Positions 1 through 12,707 of a stretch of DNA of 64,000 nt are shown piece by piece. The notes beneath the pieces are model-generated. The model ran no database searches. It worked only from the letters and a program-made list of their open reading frames with translations, and was not told the DNA's origin. The number at the start of each line of letters is the position of its first letter. Positions within the stretch are counted from its first letter, which is position 1. Made by a program: the position numbers and the translations under genes. This stretch comes from Escallonia rubra (taxonomy: Eukaryota > Streptophyta > Magnoliopsida > Escalloniales > Escalloniaceae). The stretch is from positions 124,001-188,000 of the forward strand of contig JAVXUO010000986.1 of assembly GCA_033065855.1 (NCBI GenBank), read 5' to 3'.

Positions 1-2535
1 AGACCCTTGAAAATGAAGGCCAATGGCTCTATTTATAGAGCTTAGAGTCGCATAATCTGATATGATTGGCTGTGCCACTCTGCAAGGCTGAGATAAGTCA
101 TAACATTAGATAAATTGCAGATTGACAAAATTCAATTAACCGGCGGGTTAGTCGAAAATCGGTTGATTTAGCCCATAATTTAAAATTAATGTTTTTCTAT
201 TTTTTAGACATTATCGGACCCTAATCTCGGTAATTTGTCTCTGATTTTGCAGATGGGATGTACCAGATTTGTAATTTATCACCTATATAATCATGGATTT
301 AATCTTTACACCAGAGGTAATTCACAGATTATTTTTCTAAATTATCTACACAAAATAAATGAAAAAATAAATATCTAGACAGCGGAATAGACTAACACAA
401 CTGGACAAGACTGTTGGTCTGGACTGGACCAATGGACTTGACAACTGGAGTGGACTAAATTAATTAATTAAGTCACATTAATTGGCCTAAACTCAATAAT
501 GTACTATAATTAATAATAAACTCCACTAATTATTTAATTAAAAATAACTACAAAAATGGGGTGTCCATAAAGCCTCTCAGTGAGGGAGCTTACGAGCGGA
601 CGAACATCACCGAAAAACAATACATTTTTGTAGGGTAACACGAAAAAGATCACAAGACTCTAAACAGACTCGAGGACCGTGATACAAATATGAGGTAGGA
701 CCTTAAGAGGGTTTATTACGCATCCTCGAAGGAGGAATCAAATTAACGTAGTTCGATAAAATACAGGGATATTGTTCAAAGTCGGGGCCAACAATAACAA
801 TGATTAGTCACCAAACAATATAATAAGAAAATTTTTGCCTATTGTTGGAGCCCTCAAGACAAGTTGAGAGGGTTGATAGACAAAACTCACATCTAGATGC
901 TGGAGCCCCCAAGAAAAGTAAAAAGGGTCATCTAGACATGAAAGAGAAATAAATAACGTTGTCCATTGTCGGAGCCTTCAAGATGTGTTGAAAGGGTCGA
1001 CGGACAGAATTCTATATCTAGAAGCTACAGCCCCTAAGATGAGTTGAAGGGGTAGTCTAGACATACAAAAAACAATCTTGTCTGTTTTCGGAGCCCTCGA
1101 GACGAGTTGGAAGGGTCACCAGACAAGATGAAGATAACTTTGGCTGTGGACGAAGCCTTGAAGACAAGTTGAAAGGGTCGACGGGCAAAGTAGAATCATT
1201 TACCTAGATACCAAAGCCCCCAAGACAAGTTGAAATGGTCATCTAGATATAAAAAGGAATAATTGTGCATGTTGTCGGAGCCCTCAAGACGAGTTAGAAT
1301 GGTCGATTGACAAGATGAGAAGGACTTCGGCTTTGGCTGGAGCTCCCAATACAAGTTGAAAGGGTCAACAGGAAATTGGAGGCTTGACTAAGAGCCGGAG
1401 CCAACAACACCTAACAGCGGCTGGTCGCTTAGTCGAAACGAGATTCATATTTAAGCGCTGGAGCCAACGGCACGTCAAAGTGGTTGGTCGCTTGGATACG
1501 AGAATATTAGAAGTATCACTCAAAGTTAGAACCAACAATGATGTAATGAAAGTTGGTCGTTAAGTGCCGAACACATCAATTTACTTGATATGAAGAAAAA
1601 TGTTGCTTCTAGAAACATGCGCGGGTCTTGTACTGGCCTTACATCGCACGTAAATCACTAACACGAGCAACAAATTCTGAAACTCAGATCGCAAAACAAT
1701 CCTGAGATAAGGCAATGAACATGCACATGTAGGCATGCAAGCACACAAATGTGCTAGGCAGAATGAGTTAAATGTCATACGAAATACATAGGAAAGCAAA
1801 GCACTTAACTTCAAATAATAACTATGCAAGCACACGAGGCATGCAAGCCTACATGTACATAAAAACATGGAAGTATGCACTTCAGACAAGGAATTATTTT
1901 TTCTTTTTGTGGTTCAAAAACCGGCCGGTTAGTCAGAGGACATGATAAATTTTAAAATTTGAAACTTTGAGTTGAAAACCGGCAGGTTATCAACACGTTT
2001 TTGAAAATTTTGAAATGAAAGCTGGCTAGTTAGCCGGCTGCTTTTGGATTTTTGAAATGCATTGACCAACTTAAATGACAAAACGAGTCGGTTAACCTGT
2101 CCAGTTTTGTGCGCGATTTTAATTTTTTTTCCAACACTCTAAACTCAATCGAACTTCAATCTCTCTCAAATTTCTTTCTCTAAAGAACTCCAATCACACC
2201 TCAAGCATATAAATTTCATCATCCTTCTTCAAAATTTCCCCAATTCTTTGTGTATGGCCAAATAAATTCGTACAAAGAGGGCAGGAATGCTACCCACAAA
2301 TCTCTTAATTCTGGCCAATAAATCGGCCGGATCATCACTCTTTGCAAACTCGAGATCAATGAGTTCATCTTAGCAAGCACTTTTTTGAGGAAGAGGTAAG
2401 TTTCCCACAAATTTCTTCGCCCTACACACACTATTTCACTTTTTTCAAACACACACCTGTCCATGAAAAGTAGGAACATGTGTAATTTTTCATGCAATTC
2501 ACGCACAAACTGGACGGTTCCTTAAGATTTATCCT
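1..2535 (-). mobile_element. Tat-lineage Ty3/gypsy LTR, partial, reverse orientation
   Basis: Read on the minus strand, this stretch matches the plus-strand segment about 52.4-55.3 kb in order. Shared landmarks are a conserved leader near 2500 (52460 in the other copy), an arrangement of AAGCGACCAAC-type tandem repeats, and an AT-rich tail near 470-600 that corresponds to 54190-54330. The other copy ends in a GGCGACTCC primer-binding-like site, which points to the Tat/Ogre group. The LTR runs off the left edge of the window, so its 3' end and PBS are not visible. The 5' boundary near 2535 is approximate. No intact coding sequence is present, and ORFs here are chance. Confidence 0.55.
838..1378. 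repeat. Degenerate tandem repeat, about 60-bp units in alternating types
   Basis: About nine units share the core GGAGCCCTCAAGACAAGTTG followed by an AAGGGTC box. Two variants alternate, one ending in a GTCGACGGACAA-like tail and one ending in TCATCTAGACAT, so the higher-order period is about 120 bp. A related but different block (GGAGCCAAC ... GTTGGTCGCTT) follows at about 1395-1570. Both blocks lie inside the Tat LTR, and the second type is expanded instead in the other LTR copy at 53.3-53.9 kb. Confidence 0.8.
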
Positions 2536-2541
2536 CGTTTC

Positions 2542-2880
2542 TTGATTTTGCAGCAACTCCCTACAAATTTGCGATACATAGGCTCTCCTAATCTAGTTAG
2601 AGAGTGGATAATAATCCCCAGACCCATTAAGGCTACAATAGCTATAACTGCTTTTGATCTTTTTCTTTACGGGTTGTACATCACGGCCCATAGCAAAAAG
2701 CACCTTCTATGTTGGCCCAGCTCTGGTGGGATTCTACCAACACTTTTCATATCGTTCAAGGAAGCAACGATTACCTCGTTTGAATTCACAAATATCACCG
2801 GTATTCGTGCTCAAGGGAAGCCTGTAACTTGTCCTATGATCTCGTCAAAGAACAGGACCTCGTGGTCCGACTGATCGACT
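2542..2880 (+). pseudogene. Fragment of antisense ORF of the Tat-like element
   Basis: This is an open stretch of about 110 codons on the strand opposite to the retroelement. Its reverse complement aligns with 52160-52400, where a longer antisense coding-like region (50.7-52.2 kb) lies next to the matching LTR. Antisense extra ORFs near the 3' LTR are a described trait of Tat-lineage elements, so I read this as the end of such an ORF. No catalytic motif is visible. It abuts CACTA copy A at about 2935, which probably truncates it. Confidence 0.4.
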
Positions 2881-3829
2881 ACGAATTGTCCTTCAAAAAG
2901 GGCGGTTTGATTTTGTTGGGTACCCTCCGTGCGTATGAGTTATGCAACTATTAAGCATTAGAGACTGACCAATGGTAGAAGAGAGGAGTCCAAAGCTCCA
3001 GAAGAGATACAAAGCAAAGGTACTCTCTGGAGCAAGCCATTGGCCCCCCTTACAAGTATGTGGTTGCTTCACTAATTAATCAATGTTCTCATGGATTTCA
3101 TGTATGCATTAGAGTTATGCATATAAAAAAAGTGAAGATTGGCTTTTACTTTGTAAAGTCCATTGACTGCGAGCTGGCTAATACTCGTGGTCGATAAAAT
3201 CTTGAGAATCATTTTGCTAATGACATGTTCTTGCAAATTAACGTTATGGTTCTACCTTTCCAATGTTTTGAGAAGATTGTTACATACTACCAATTCTAAA
3301 AGTATGCATGCGAAATAACCCTGAACTCCCGGTCAAAGGTACTTATTGCAGATGCATAAAAGCCCTAATCCCCTTTTAAAGGTACTTATTATGGAGTAAT
3401 GAGCCTTTGAATGTCCAGTTTGGACAATTTGGAAACGCACATTGTCTATAGAATAGTGTTGCAACTCATGGTTATGTATTTTATGCCTTGAAAATTTGGC
3501 AGACTCTTATGTGTATTTCTCCAGGTGCATCCTTAATATGGTGTCGTACATATATTTTTTTATTACAGAGAAGATTAGATGATAGAACACCTAATGTATG
3601 TCGTGTACTTGGAGAAATATAAGGATGTGCTACTAAATTTTTCATGGACATAGGACAAAGCATGATTTGTTAATTACTATTTTATTAACACGAGCCTTTC
3701 TGAATAGGATATGACCGATACCTATTAGAGAATGGATGGGACCTACACAAATTTTGCCACATGCACACATGTCACCACATACGACAATTCTCGTTTAATT
3801 TAAGTTGTTATGTAGTACTACCAGTGATC

Positions 3830-4065
3830 ATGTTGATCGTTCGAAGTTGGATGAAAAAGAGAACTGATAATGATTTTGATGATCCCGTTGATGAATTTCT
3901 CGAGTTTGCTTATGCTCATCCTACATTTGTTAACACTGAAAAGCTCAGACGTCCGTGTAGTAAGTCAATCCATTAGAGAAAAAGAATGGTGATAAAATAT
4001 CATATTCTCTAACATGATTATGTGAGTGGCTACGCAAGGTGGACTCAACATGGAGAAATAGTAGT
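3830..4065 (+). pseudogene. TNP2-like transposase N-terminal (transposase-associated) domain
   Basis: The reading contains RSWMKKR, then a PVDEFLEFAYAHP block, then KLRRPCSK. This matches the pattern of the transposase-associated domain at the start of plant CACTA TNP2 proteins (RSWM ... VDEFIxFA ... IRCPC.KC). A further block with Y.RWTQHGE follows in another frame, as in TNP2. The second cysteine pair is degraded and stop codons follow, so this is a relic. Copy C retains the same domain at 43640-43830; copy B has lost it. In a live element this protein would act in the nucleus on the CACTA ends. Confidence 0.65.
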
Positions 4066-4799
4066 ACTATGTGACTTGAAAATTTGACTTAAAGTTTTAT
4101 TATAAAACACATATTTTCCCATTATCTTGTACTTAATGACTTAATAAGGATGATATTAGCTTATTCGTTTCATAATTATAAAGAATTTATATGCTAACTT
4201 AATATTGTCATAAAGCTTCTACTTTTAGCTATGCATAAATTGAGTAGCAGTCGCGATCACGGTCGCATCTGCACCACTTACTGGGGCCAGCAGTCGAGGT
4301 AGTGATGTTATGCAAAGTACAAGCATCCAAGAGCTCTAGCCGGAGGCTTTATCAATAGCTTTCTCATCAGGTATTAGTATTATTAGCTTGCAGTTGCTTA
4401 TTAATTTTCACTTCAAATTTTGCATGATTTATACTTTATGTTATAGCTTCTCGTCGAGGTTGCCGACCCGCATGTGGCGTGATTTAAAATGGCTAGATGA
4501 ACAGAAAGCTATTGTTAGTCTAACCATCATATTAGTATTGTTAACATTTGCACTTGATCGGTAATACTTTATGAAGCATTATTATCGTGCACTTATTTCA
4601 TAACTACTAATTTTTTTTTGTCACCTCCTCCATCAAACATGCGGCATCCACTAAAGTTGGCATTATTCTCAAGGGCTGTTTTTTCTTACCCACATGTGTA
4701 CTGGAAGGAATGGATATCGAGAAGAGAGGCGCATTGTGGCAAGAGTTTCTGGTAGGATAATTTTAAATGTTAATGTTTCATAAAATGTATTCTATATAG

Positions 4800-4869
4800 T
4801 TGGTTAACTAATTATGTGGTTTTATAATGGCCTCAGGCCATTATAAAACCAACATAATTAGTTAACCAA
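4800..4869. repeat. Near-perfect 70-bp inverted repeat (fold-back)
   Basis: About 33 bases ending in TTTTATAATGGCC are followed almost at once by their own reverse complement, GGCCATTATAAAACC onward, with a loop of one or two bases. Copy B at the same place (about 28983-29060) has the left arm but continues into unrelated sequence, so the inversion is private to copy A. Confidence 0.85.
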
Positions 4870-5039
4870 TTGGCTATTTCGAGATAGGCCATCTTTACCC
4901 ACATAAGCAAAAATTATTGCCGGTGGCTTTAAATGCACGTGAACCAGCTAAGAACAAGTTGTGGAAGGTGCACAAGTGGAGGCTTAGAAACATTTTAGCC
5001 CTCATTGGATCGCATCTAGAGTTCAGGAAGAGATTGTTG

Positions 5040-5560
5040 ATAAGTGGATAGTTGATGAGAATTGGGATTTCAAAATTAAGAGCGGGATCAAAAACAGATC
5101 TAACGAAGATCATACTCATACGAGATGGTTTGTTACATATGATGTTATCATACATGAGACTGCGGCTGTGAGCCCCGATTTGGATTAGAATAAGGTGATT
5201 GCTCAGCCTTATTGAAAAACCCTTAAGAGAAGAAATAATAAAAATCAAGCAAATCCTACCGGAGAGTTTGTTTTAGAAGTTTCAAAGAATGTTCGTGTAG
5301 GTTATTCATAAAAGTTTGCCTTTGAATTTTTTATTGCTTATAAGTCGATCGTACATTAATACTTCATATTGTGTCTTAATTTTTGGTCAACATCAGGCTC
5401 CTCGAGTACGAATGAATAAGTAATGAAGTTGTGGTGTAATACACCTAGGGTCGTGAATAAGAAGAAATGGTGTATACGAGGCACCAACTTGCATGTACGT
5501 TTCGTGATGGGATCATTTGATATCCATTGTGCACATGCAGAGAACAAACCTGCAAAACGG
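5040..5560 (+). pseudogene. CACTA second-gene remnant (Transposase_24-like), copy A
   Basis: Decayed coding sequence corresponds to intact stretches in copies B (32487-32729) and C (42378-42713). Shared residues include an NR.N.DHTHTRW box, VIIHETA, KTNKRR-type basic segment, NPTGEF and VSKNV.VGY. The basic, histidine-containing pattern resembles the plant Transposase_24 domain of En/Spm elements, but only loosely. Several stops are present here. The reading would continue past 5560, but the solo LTR is inserted there, and it resumes at 8842. Confidence 0.5.
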
Positions 5561-5564
5561 GTTT

Positions 5565-8500
5565 TGTGACACCCCCAACCCTAGTGACGTCACCAAAGCC
5601 GGGTTGTCAGTCATGACTGCATTATAAACCCTGTTGATACAGAGCAATTCTAAAAACATCCTTGAATATACATAAGGTTTCACAAAAACCCAACCGTACA
5701 AAAAATTTCATTGTAATTCTCAACACGAGCACATCGGAAGTATTTACACAAAATGTCTAGTTCCCAAAATAAGCATCTCATCGTCTTACTTTTCTGTTCA
5801 CTCAATAAGCTCCTTCTCCTTCCCTTTCCTCGAAGTTTCCCCTACTTCGCCCTGACTGCCTGAAACATTTTAGTTAAGGAATGAGCGCAAATCGCCCAGT
5901 AAAGATAATACGAGGAACAACGCAGACAACGAAGTGAAAGCCTTGGGAGAATTGATAATCAATCTCAACGATATCAAGAATCCATAATTTCAAAGGATGA
6001 CACAACATCAATTCAATACATCAAGCAACATGTTTTCTTTCCTTTCAGTCAGACTGAGCGGCTTTAAGACCCAACAGAACAACATTATCACCACATTTAA
6101 TGAACTGGACTGACCGAACCAACTGACCGATTACAATGCACGTGAACACCAAATCACCAAGTTAAACATCAATAAAACACAAGCCATTAAAATCACAATA
6201 TTATCGTAAAGTCAAATGAAATGCAGACACCGACTGAACTGACTGGACTCGATCGACACGACTGACTCGAACCGCGCGCCCTACATCCTGTTGGCCGGTG
6301 AATATGTTTCACTGGCCCTCCTTTCACATAATGTCCCGTACTCCGGGATGTTCATCTCAGTCTCAAACAAATAAAAGAGACATCAAGCACAAGAAGGGAA
6401 CTCACGAAGAGTGTTCGTCCCCTAACCACGATATCGTCGAAGCACACACATTACAACAACTGGACGGACTAAGGGAACAGAGTCCACCTTATGTCCTCAA
6501 TCAACAACCTCTCAACAAGAAATTCCGGTCATACACGCGACCGGGGATCAACAAAGTAACTTGGAATTATTAATAACGCACACATAGTAGACTAAGGAAC
6601 AAGCTAGTCGAAAATCACAACAACATTTCAAGACATGAGAGGTACCGGCACAATAACCGTCGATACCTCATATTCACCAGAAAAACATTCATCATACTTC
6701 ACATCATCAATGAGGTGTATGCCACGAGGAGCAAATTCGTAGCATACAGAGAACCGTACTATCCTTAGCTGGCTGGCTTTTAGCCGACGAGCCCAACAAC
6801 TTCAAAGCGCCGCGAGCAGGGTCACCTGATCAAATAAGACCCTACTCATTAGTCACTGACCATCATAATTCAAAATTATTTTATTTTCATTTATCAGCTA
6901 TTACCGTGTTCTACAGCAGTCAGCTGCTTCGACCCGACTGCCAAGTCTTTACCCTAGCGTAACACCGCAATAGTGCTGATACCCTTCATTTAGGAATTTT
7001 AACCCGTTCCCCGCTCAATTAAGGCATTCGCAAAGTTCGGAGTTCGCTCGGTAAAATTACCAAAATACCCCCGTTTAGTGGCAAATTACCAAAATGCCTC
7101 CGGGGTCCACTATCGCTCCCATCACCTCAAATCAACTTCAAACAACCTTTCAGGTGTTTTACTACCCTTTCCGAACTAAAAAGTCCTTCGAAATACTTTA
7201 CCGGGAGAATTTCCAAAATACCCCTTTCTGGGTGGCAGTTTACCGAAATGCCCCCATGAGGGTTCCCGGCACCAAACAAATCTCAAAAGCACTTAAAATG
7301 TTATTTTTATCCTCCTGAAGTCATTCTCAAGCTAAAAAGTATTTTAAAAAATTTTCGCCCGAAAATCCTGGATCGAGCGCTTAAAAGTCCATTCGGCCAA
7401 AAATAGCGAACGACTTCGGAATGGCCCAAAATCTTGGGAAAAGAAAATTCTTAACATCCTAGGGTTCCCATAAAAGTTTCGCGCGAAATTGCGCTAGTTT
7501 GGTATTTTAAATTACACTGTAAAGTTTCACGGTTCCCCGTATCGGAAAAATCTGAAAATTTTCCCCGATGTAGATCTCCTAAATATATCTAGGGTCTATT
7601 TTTCACACTTTGGCTAAAACGGGCTCTAGATATTTATTAAAATTTATTGAAATAATGCTTAATTACATTTCCACCTTTAGCGACCATTCCACTTACTATT
7701 CATGATCAACACACACTAAATTAACGTTTTTCACACACACAGTCTTCTTCAACCTCACGCCCAAACTCACGCAGCCATGAATACCCCTCTCTTCACCCAC
7801 AGCTAGCCCATTCTTCCTCATTTTTCTACCTAATCTATATCAATTGTCACTAACACATTACAACCACCTAAACTTCATAACCTAACCCATCTAAAACACA
7901 CAGAATCACACACTTACACCCACCCGAACTGCACACACTTAAGAACACTCACCTGCTTTCGGCAACACCACCTAGCACCCTACAGCCCCAATTCTCTCAT
8001 TGGCCCATACCAACACCACTCATACACGACATACACACAATTACACGCACCACCCGAGCTCCAATGCGCACATATGTTACAAAACACAGGCACACAGCTG
8101 CAAAACACAAACAGAACACACACCAACTCACACGCACAGACCCACAGTCACATCCTCATCCCATACGATCCACTAACCCGTCCAAACTTCATCACCATCC
8201 ATCCTACACCCTGCGTACAAAGAATACACACACACAGTCATCCAATGCACACACAATAGCTACACATATTGCACAATTTTACTTCGCTCACCCACACCGA
8301 GCATTCAAAAACACACATACTGAAATGGGCAGAGAGATTACCCTTTGTAATTCTCACAATTTCTTCCCTTCTCCGTGATTTCCTTCTCCGTTTGCCCGAG
8401 CTCTGTTCTCTCTCCGGCTCTCTATTTCTATTTCTTCTTCTCTGTTTCTGCGGTGCTCTTCTCTGTTTTGTTTGTTTTTCCCTCTTCTTTGTTCACCCGA

Positions 8501-8841
8501 AATCTCCCCTATCCTCAATTCACTTAGTCACCACCCTAGCATGAGGTGGCAACCGGTAAGAAATTCTCCTTGAACACTTGGCACATGGGAAATGTTTTCA
8601 AATTTTATGAATTGACCCCCAATGGTTTTCATATTTCTAAAATAACCCCTAAATTTTATGTAATTAACTTTTTGCCCCTCTAAAATTAGGAAAATTTCAC
8701 TTTGACCCCAAAGCTACACTGACACCTCTTCCCACTTCCTGCCATTTAATTAACGCCAATAAGACGTTACTCAATAAAATATTTCCCGTTGATTAATCAG
8801 CTTAGTGTTAATTAATTTTTCGATACGTTCGGGGTATCACA
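5565..8841 (-). mobile_element. Solo LTR with 5-bp target duplication GGTTT
   Basis: The segment begins TGTGACACCC and ends GGGGTATCACA, giving TG...CA termini. It is flanked by GGTTT at 5560-5564 and 8842-8846. Copy B at about 32995 shows the uninterrupted target (AGGGTTTGACC), which proves the insertion. Read on the minus strand it starts TGTGATACCCC, as in Tekay-type chromovirus LTRs. Internal blocks such as ATTACCAAAATGCC at about 7085 are the reverse complement of blocks in the Tekay LTR at 16430-16590, so the two families are related but clearly diverged. No internal region remains. The open reading stretches around 8064-8544 are CA-rich chance ORFs. Confidence 0.9.
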
Positions 8842-9175
8842 GGTTTGACCGTGATATGAATGCCCGCCTTGTAGGAGCCTTGATAAGATGGATGTCTAGC
8901 ATCAAATACATGTATATTTAGATTTATTTGAGACATCAACGACCAGTTGCAAGTCGACGTATAGTTGGTTGAATGCCAATCTACAATTACTAAGGATAGT
9001 GTCATGTATGTTCTTTTCATGTAGAAAGGAAATGCTTCCTAACCGGATCTCAATGCGGCTCGCGTTAATGAAGTAGATGGTTAAGAAATGGATGACGACT
9101 AGCAGGATACCGCTTTGAACAATGACTAAATGTACCGAGCTCACACTTGTTTCTCCCGCTACTCACAGATTTTTC
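8842..9175 (+). pseudogene. Continuation of CACTA copy A coding remnant after the solo LTR
   Basis: Coding-like sequence resumes after the LTR and matches 33000-33260 in copy B and, reversed, 41740-42010 in copy C. In copy C it reads as a run with KEFDPDMI, LAGTLTKWMSSHQ, YLFETYQRPIGSRR and EEMDDD. I do not recognise this domain. It is conserved between three copies more than the flanking sequence, which suggests a former C-terminal part of a CACTA protein. Confidence 0.45.
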
Positions 9176-9499
9176 AGCCCCCTCCCCTCCCGGTCCCCTT
9201 TAATGAGTTTGTAGTTGTTTATTTTTGTTCCCTCAGGTGGAAAAATGTTGATGGTGTGTCAGTGCATAACTTGCATGGTCTAAATTATTATTTAAGAGAT
9301 GTGTGACATTGTTGTGCTTATTATAGGACGATTTGGGTTAAATGTTGACTGATTGATTGAAATTTGTGGTGTTGATTGAACTGCAAAAAACAATGAGATT
9401 TCTAAAAAAATAAAAACAACCTTTTTTTACTTTTAACGATGGATTTTTATTTACAGAACTGTCTTTCTTTTATTTTCTTTTCCTTTTTGCAAAATTTAT

Positions 9500-9750
9500 A
9501 AAATTAATGGTAACTACAGAAAATACCTTTACCTGCGGAATATTTCATCAGTAAGGTGGTAAGTTCTGTCGATAAAAGTCCATTAATTACCGACCGAACA
9601 CCCCAATTTGTAGGTAAACATTAAACAATGGGGTTATCAATGACAGAGTTTTACCGATGAACATTTGTTTGGTAAAAGTCTTTACCGGCGGATTATGGGT
9701 CTTAACCGACAGTTTTTTGGTTATCGGCAAAGACCCATTTTCTTGTAGTG
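9500..9750. repeat. CACTA subterminal repeats and 3' terminal inverted repeat, copy A
   Basis: Short direct and inverted copies of a TTTACCGRCGGA/TCGGTAAAA motif crowd this stretch and end in TTTTCTTGTAGTG at 9738-9750. Subterminal motif arrays of this kind bind the accessory protein (TnpA-like) in En/Spm elements. The same array occurs at 33690-33878 in copy B. Confidence 0.75.
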
Positions 9751-11863
9751 AAGAAAGAGCCCACAAAATGAGGATTGTAAGGAAAAATATTTCATATAAG
9801 CAATCGAGTAATATATGGAAATATGATTTTCTTGGTCAAAATAGTGTTGTGGATCATGTTAATACATAATTGGTGATAGCAAAATAATTGGCAGCTTTAG
9901 GTAACCTTATTTCCTGATAAAATGGAAGTCTCTACTATCTTGTCTAGTCTGCAAGATTCATGGGACCCTATTGTTATATCCATAAATGTGTCTGGCCAAT
10001 ACTTGATAATGAAAAATTTGCCTATGTTGCTAGGCGTAGAAGCTGAAATGAGAGTTAAAAAGAAAAAGAATGAATCTCATTTTGTTGCTCCTACTTCTAC
10101 TTTTAATATTGATTCCACGTCTTCTAATGTCCCTAATGTTTTTAAACCAAATTATTTTTCTAGTATCCCTAATGCTCTTAAACCTAGAGGTCAGAATTTC
10201 AAAACACGGGGAATAAAATTTTCAAAGAGGAAATGGTCATTTTAATAAGAAATAATCAGGTAATTGCTATACTTGTAGAAAACTCGGTCATCATAGGAAC
10301 AGCTGTCTCAGAGTAAAGGTGGAAAAAATAAGCAGTTTAAAAAGGGCCCTATAGACATTATTTGCGTGGTTTTTGAATCACTTCCGGCTAATTGTGATTC
10401 TTGGTCTTGGTGGGTCGATTTCGGTTCTTCTCGCCATATGACAAAGACAAGTGAGAATTTTGTAGAGAAGAAAGATGTGAAAGTCGGCGACCACCAGCTT
10501 TATATGGGCAATAACACGTACTGTGGTGCTTGGTGTTGGTATTGCGAAAATTTTGTTGCCTAACCGGTATTCTCTACGCGCCTAATTTAAGGCGCAATCT
10601 GCTCTCCGTGCCATGCATGGATGAAGAGGGTTTTGAGCTGCGTTTAAGTCTTCCAAAGTTTCGATTGGGAAGCATGGGCGTATTCTTGTATGGGGGGTTA
10701 AGGTTGATGGTCTTTATTGTTTGGACACTTTTCATGGTAAAGAAAATGTTGCTAGTTGTTGTGCTTACATTGATACTTGTTAAAATGTGGATGTTGATTC
10801 TGTTTTATCGCATATGAGATTTGGTCACTTAAATTACAATAAAATGAAAGGATGGCTCAACTAGGGTTAATACCTAGTCGAAAGTTACATTTAAAACCAT
10901 GTGAATCTTGTTTAAGGGTAAGATGGCTAGAAAGCCTTTTGGAAAAATGGATAGGTCCTGGGAACAGTTAGAATTAGTACACTCTGATGTTTGGGACACT
11001 TTAAATGTTAAAACTCATAGCAGAATGGAGTATTTTATTACGTTTACTGATGATTTCTCTAGATATGGGTATGTTCGTCTGCTTAAGCACAAATCTGATG
11101 CTTTAGAATTTTTAAGGAATACAAGAAGGAGGTTGAAAATCAATTAGGTAGAAAAATTAAGGCACTTAAGACTGATAGAGGTGGAGAATATATGACTGGT
11201 TTATATGATGAGTTTTGCAGAGACAATGGTATCGTACATTTTTTCACAATATCCGATGCACCACAGCAAAATGGAATGGTGGAGAGACGCAATATAACAC
11301 TTTTAGATACGGTTATTTCAATGCTAAGTCAAGCAAAACTCAACAATGATTTTTGGGATGAAGCCTTAGCTACAACCATCTATACATTAAATAGGATGCC
11401 AACCAAAATTATAGGCTTAACACCACATGAAGTTTGGTGGGGAAGGAAACCTACCCTATCGCACATGAAAATTTTGGGTAGCTCTGCTCATGTAATGAGA
11501 TTAGGACTCAACGTAAGAAAACTAAAATCCAAAATCATAAAATGCACCTTTATTGGTTATTATGAGCATTCAATTTGGTAAAAGTTTGTTGTTTTTCATC
11601 CAAATAGGTCCTAGGAATAATTGAAAGTAGGGATGCATTTTTCTTAGAAGATGATATTGAAAAGGGTAAACCAGAGAAAATGGTTAAACTTTTTGAATTA
11701 GAAAATGAGAAGGATATAGAGCAAGAAATGGAGAAGGTTTTTCAAAAGGAACAACCTTGCGATACTCTGTCTAGAATACAAACAGAAAGAAGGCCTCCTA
11801 GTTATTTCAAAGATTATTTTGCACTATTAAATGAGTATTCCCAATGATCCAGTAGATTTTGAT
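9751..11863 (+). pseudogene. Ty1/copia gag-protease-integrase remnant, copy 1
   Basis: Domains appear in order through many frameshifts. There is a gag tail (9870-10235), then a CCHC zinc knuckle starting CYTC near 10268. A protease-like WWVDFGSSRHM follows at about 10405 (a D.GS variant of the D[ST]G site). The GAG-pre-integrase region, with CESCLKGK, is near 10900. The integrase core is at 10935-11580, with HSDVW, a TDRGGEY box and QQNGMVERR, consistent with the D-D-35-E triad. Reverse transcriptase is absent. The left end is cut by the CACTA terminus. The right end is cut at 11863 by the Tekay insertion, at the same codon region (DFD) where copy 2 continues a little further. It is not functional. 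Confidence 0.85.
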
Positions 11864-12418
11864 TGTGATACCCTGAAAATACCAAAGATTAATCTAACAA
11901 TGAATTAGATTAATTAAAAGGGGTTACTTTTATTAAGTAGCATCATTTTGATGATAATTAAGCGTTAGAGAGGGTTTAAATGAGGGTTATGTGTTCTTGG
12001 GGTCAAAGTGTAATTTTCCAAAGTAGAGGGGTCAAAATGCAATCTTAGAAAACTTTAGGGGGGCCAAAGTGCAAATTTGAAAAGTTGGGATTTGGTGTCA
12101 CAAATCTGGGAGAAAAAGGCTCTAGGCATGCCACCTCCTAGTTTCTTTAAGGCTGACTAAGTGAAATAAATTATAAATTATTGTGGGGATAGCGATTAAC
12201 GAAAGAAAGTATAAAAAAATTGTGGGGTGGAAATGCAAATACGAGAAACTCGTGAATAGTGGCTGGAACAGTGAAGAAGAACCAGAAAATAGAGGAGAAA
12301 ATGGAAGAAAAAGAGAAGAAAAGAGAGGAAAAAGAAGAAGAAGGAGAAAAGAAAACCCTAAATCTAACAGGGTAATCCCACCATTACTTCAAATCATTAA
12401 CTGTGAAAGAAAATTATG

Positions 12419-12644
12419 AGTTTTTCCGCTAAGTTGCCCGCGCGATCTAGCCTTCCATATGGCCAGATGGGCGGGCCAGATTTTGTCGTCCGCTACGATC
12501 CAGATCTATTTTTTGCGCTTTTTTTTTGTCGTCCGCTAAATAATATAGCTGACGACAAAATCTGGCCCGCCCATCGGGCCAGATGTAAGGCCAGATTGCG
12601 CCGGCAACTTAGCGAAAGTTGCCCGCGCGTGAATTGGATCAGCT

Positions 12645-12707
<63 letters not shown>
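12419..12707. mobile_element. Truncated (TA)n-flanked MULE-like terminal fragment
   Basis: The fragment contains two inverted copies of a TTGCCCGCGCG block and the CCAGATTTTGTCGTC / GACGACAAAATCTGG arms around a GTCCGCTA box. It ends in GGATCAGCTCC next to about 28 TA units. The same terminus (GGAGCTGATCC next to TA repeats) occurs at 45.66 kb, 45.85 kb and both ends of 59541-62160. The matching Tekay 3' LTR (about 23410-23475) lacks it. The left terminus is missing, together with about 50 bp of LTR. Confidence 0.65.

Larger units (their letters stand above)
2935..9750 (+). mobile_element. CACTA (En/Spm) transposon copy A, internally deleted and interrupted
   Basis: The right end at 9735-9750 reads CACTACAAGAAAATGGG on the minus strand, the classic CACTA terminus. 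It is preceded by subterminal repeats of the type TTTACCGRCGGA (about 9520-9745). The body matches copy B (28045-33878) and, reversed, copy C (41657-44720). Coding remnants include a TNP2-type N-terminal domain (3830-4065) and a basic domain resembling plant Transposase_24 (5040-5311). The catalytic core of TNP2 is missing. A solo LTR splits the body at 5565-8841. The left end near 2935 is a homology breakpoint, not a recognisable terminus. Confidence 0.7.

Noticed and set aside
8064-8544. Overlapping plus-strand ORFs of 60-105 codons
   Set aside because: They lie in a CA-rich part of a solo LTR and have threonine/histidine-rich compositional bias with no domain pattern.
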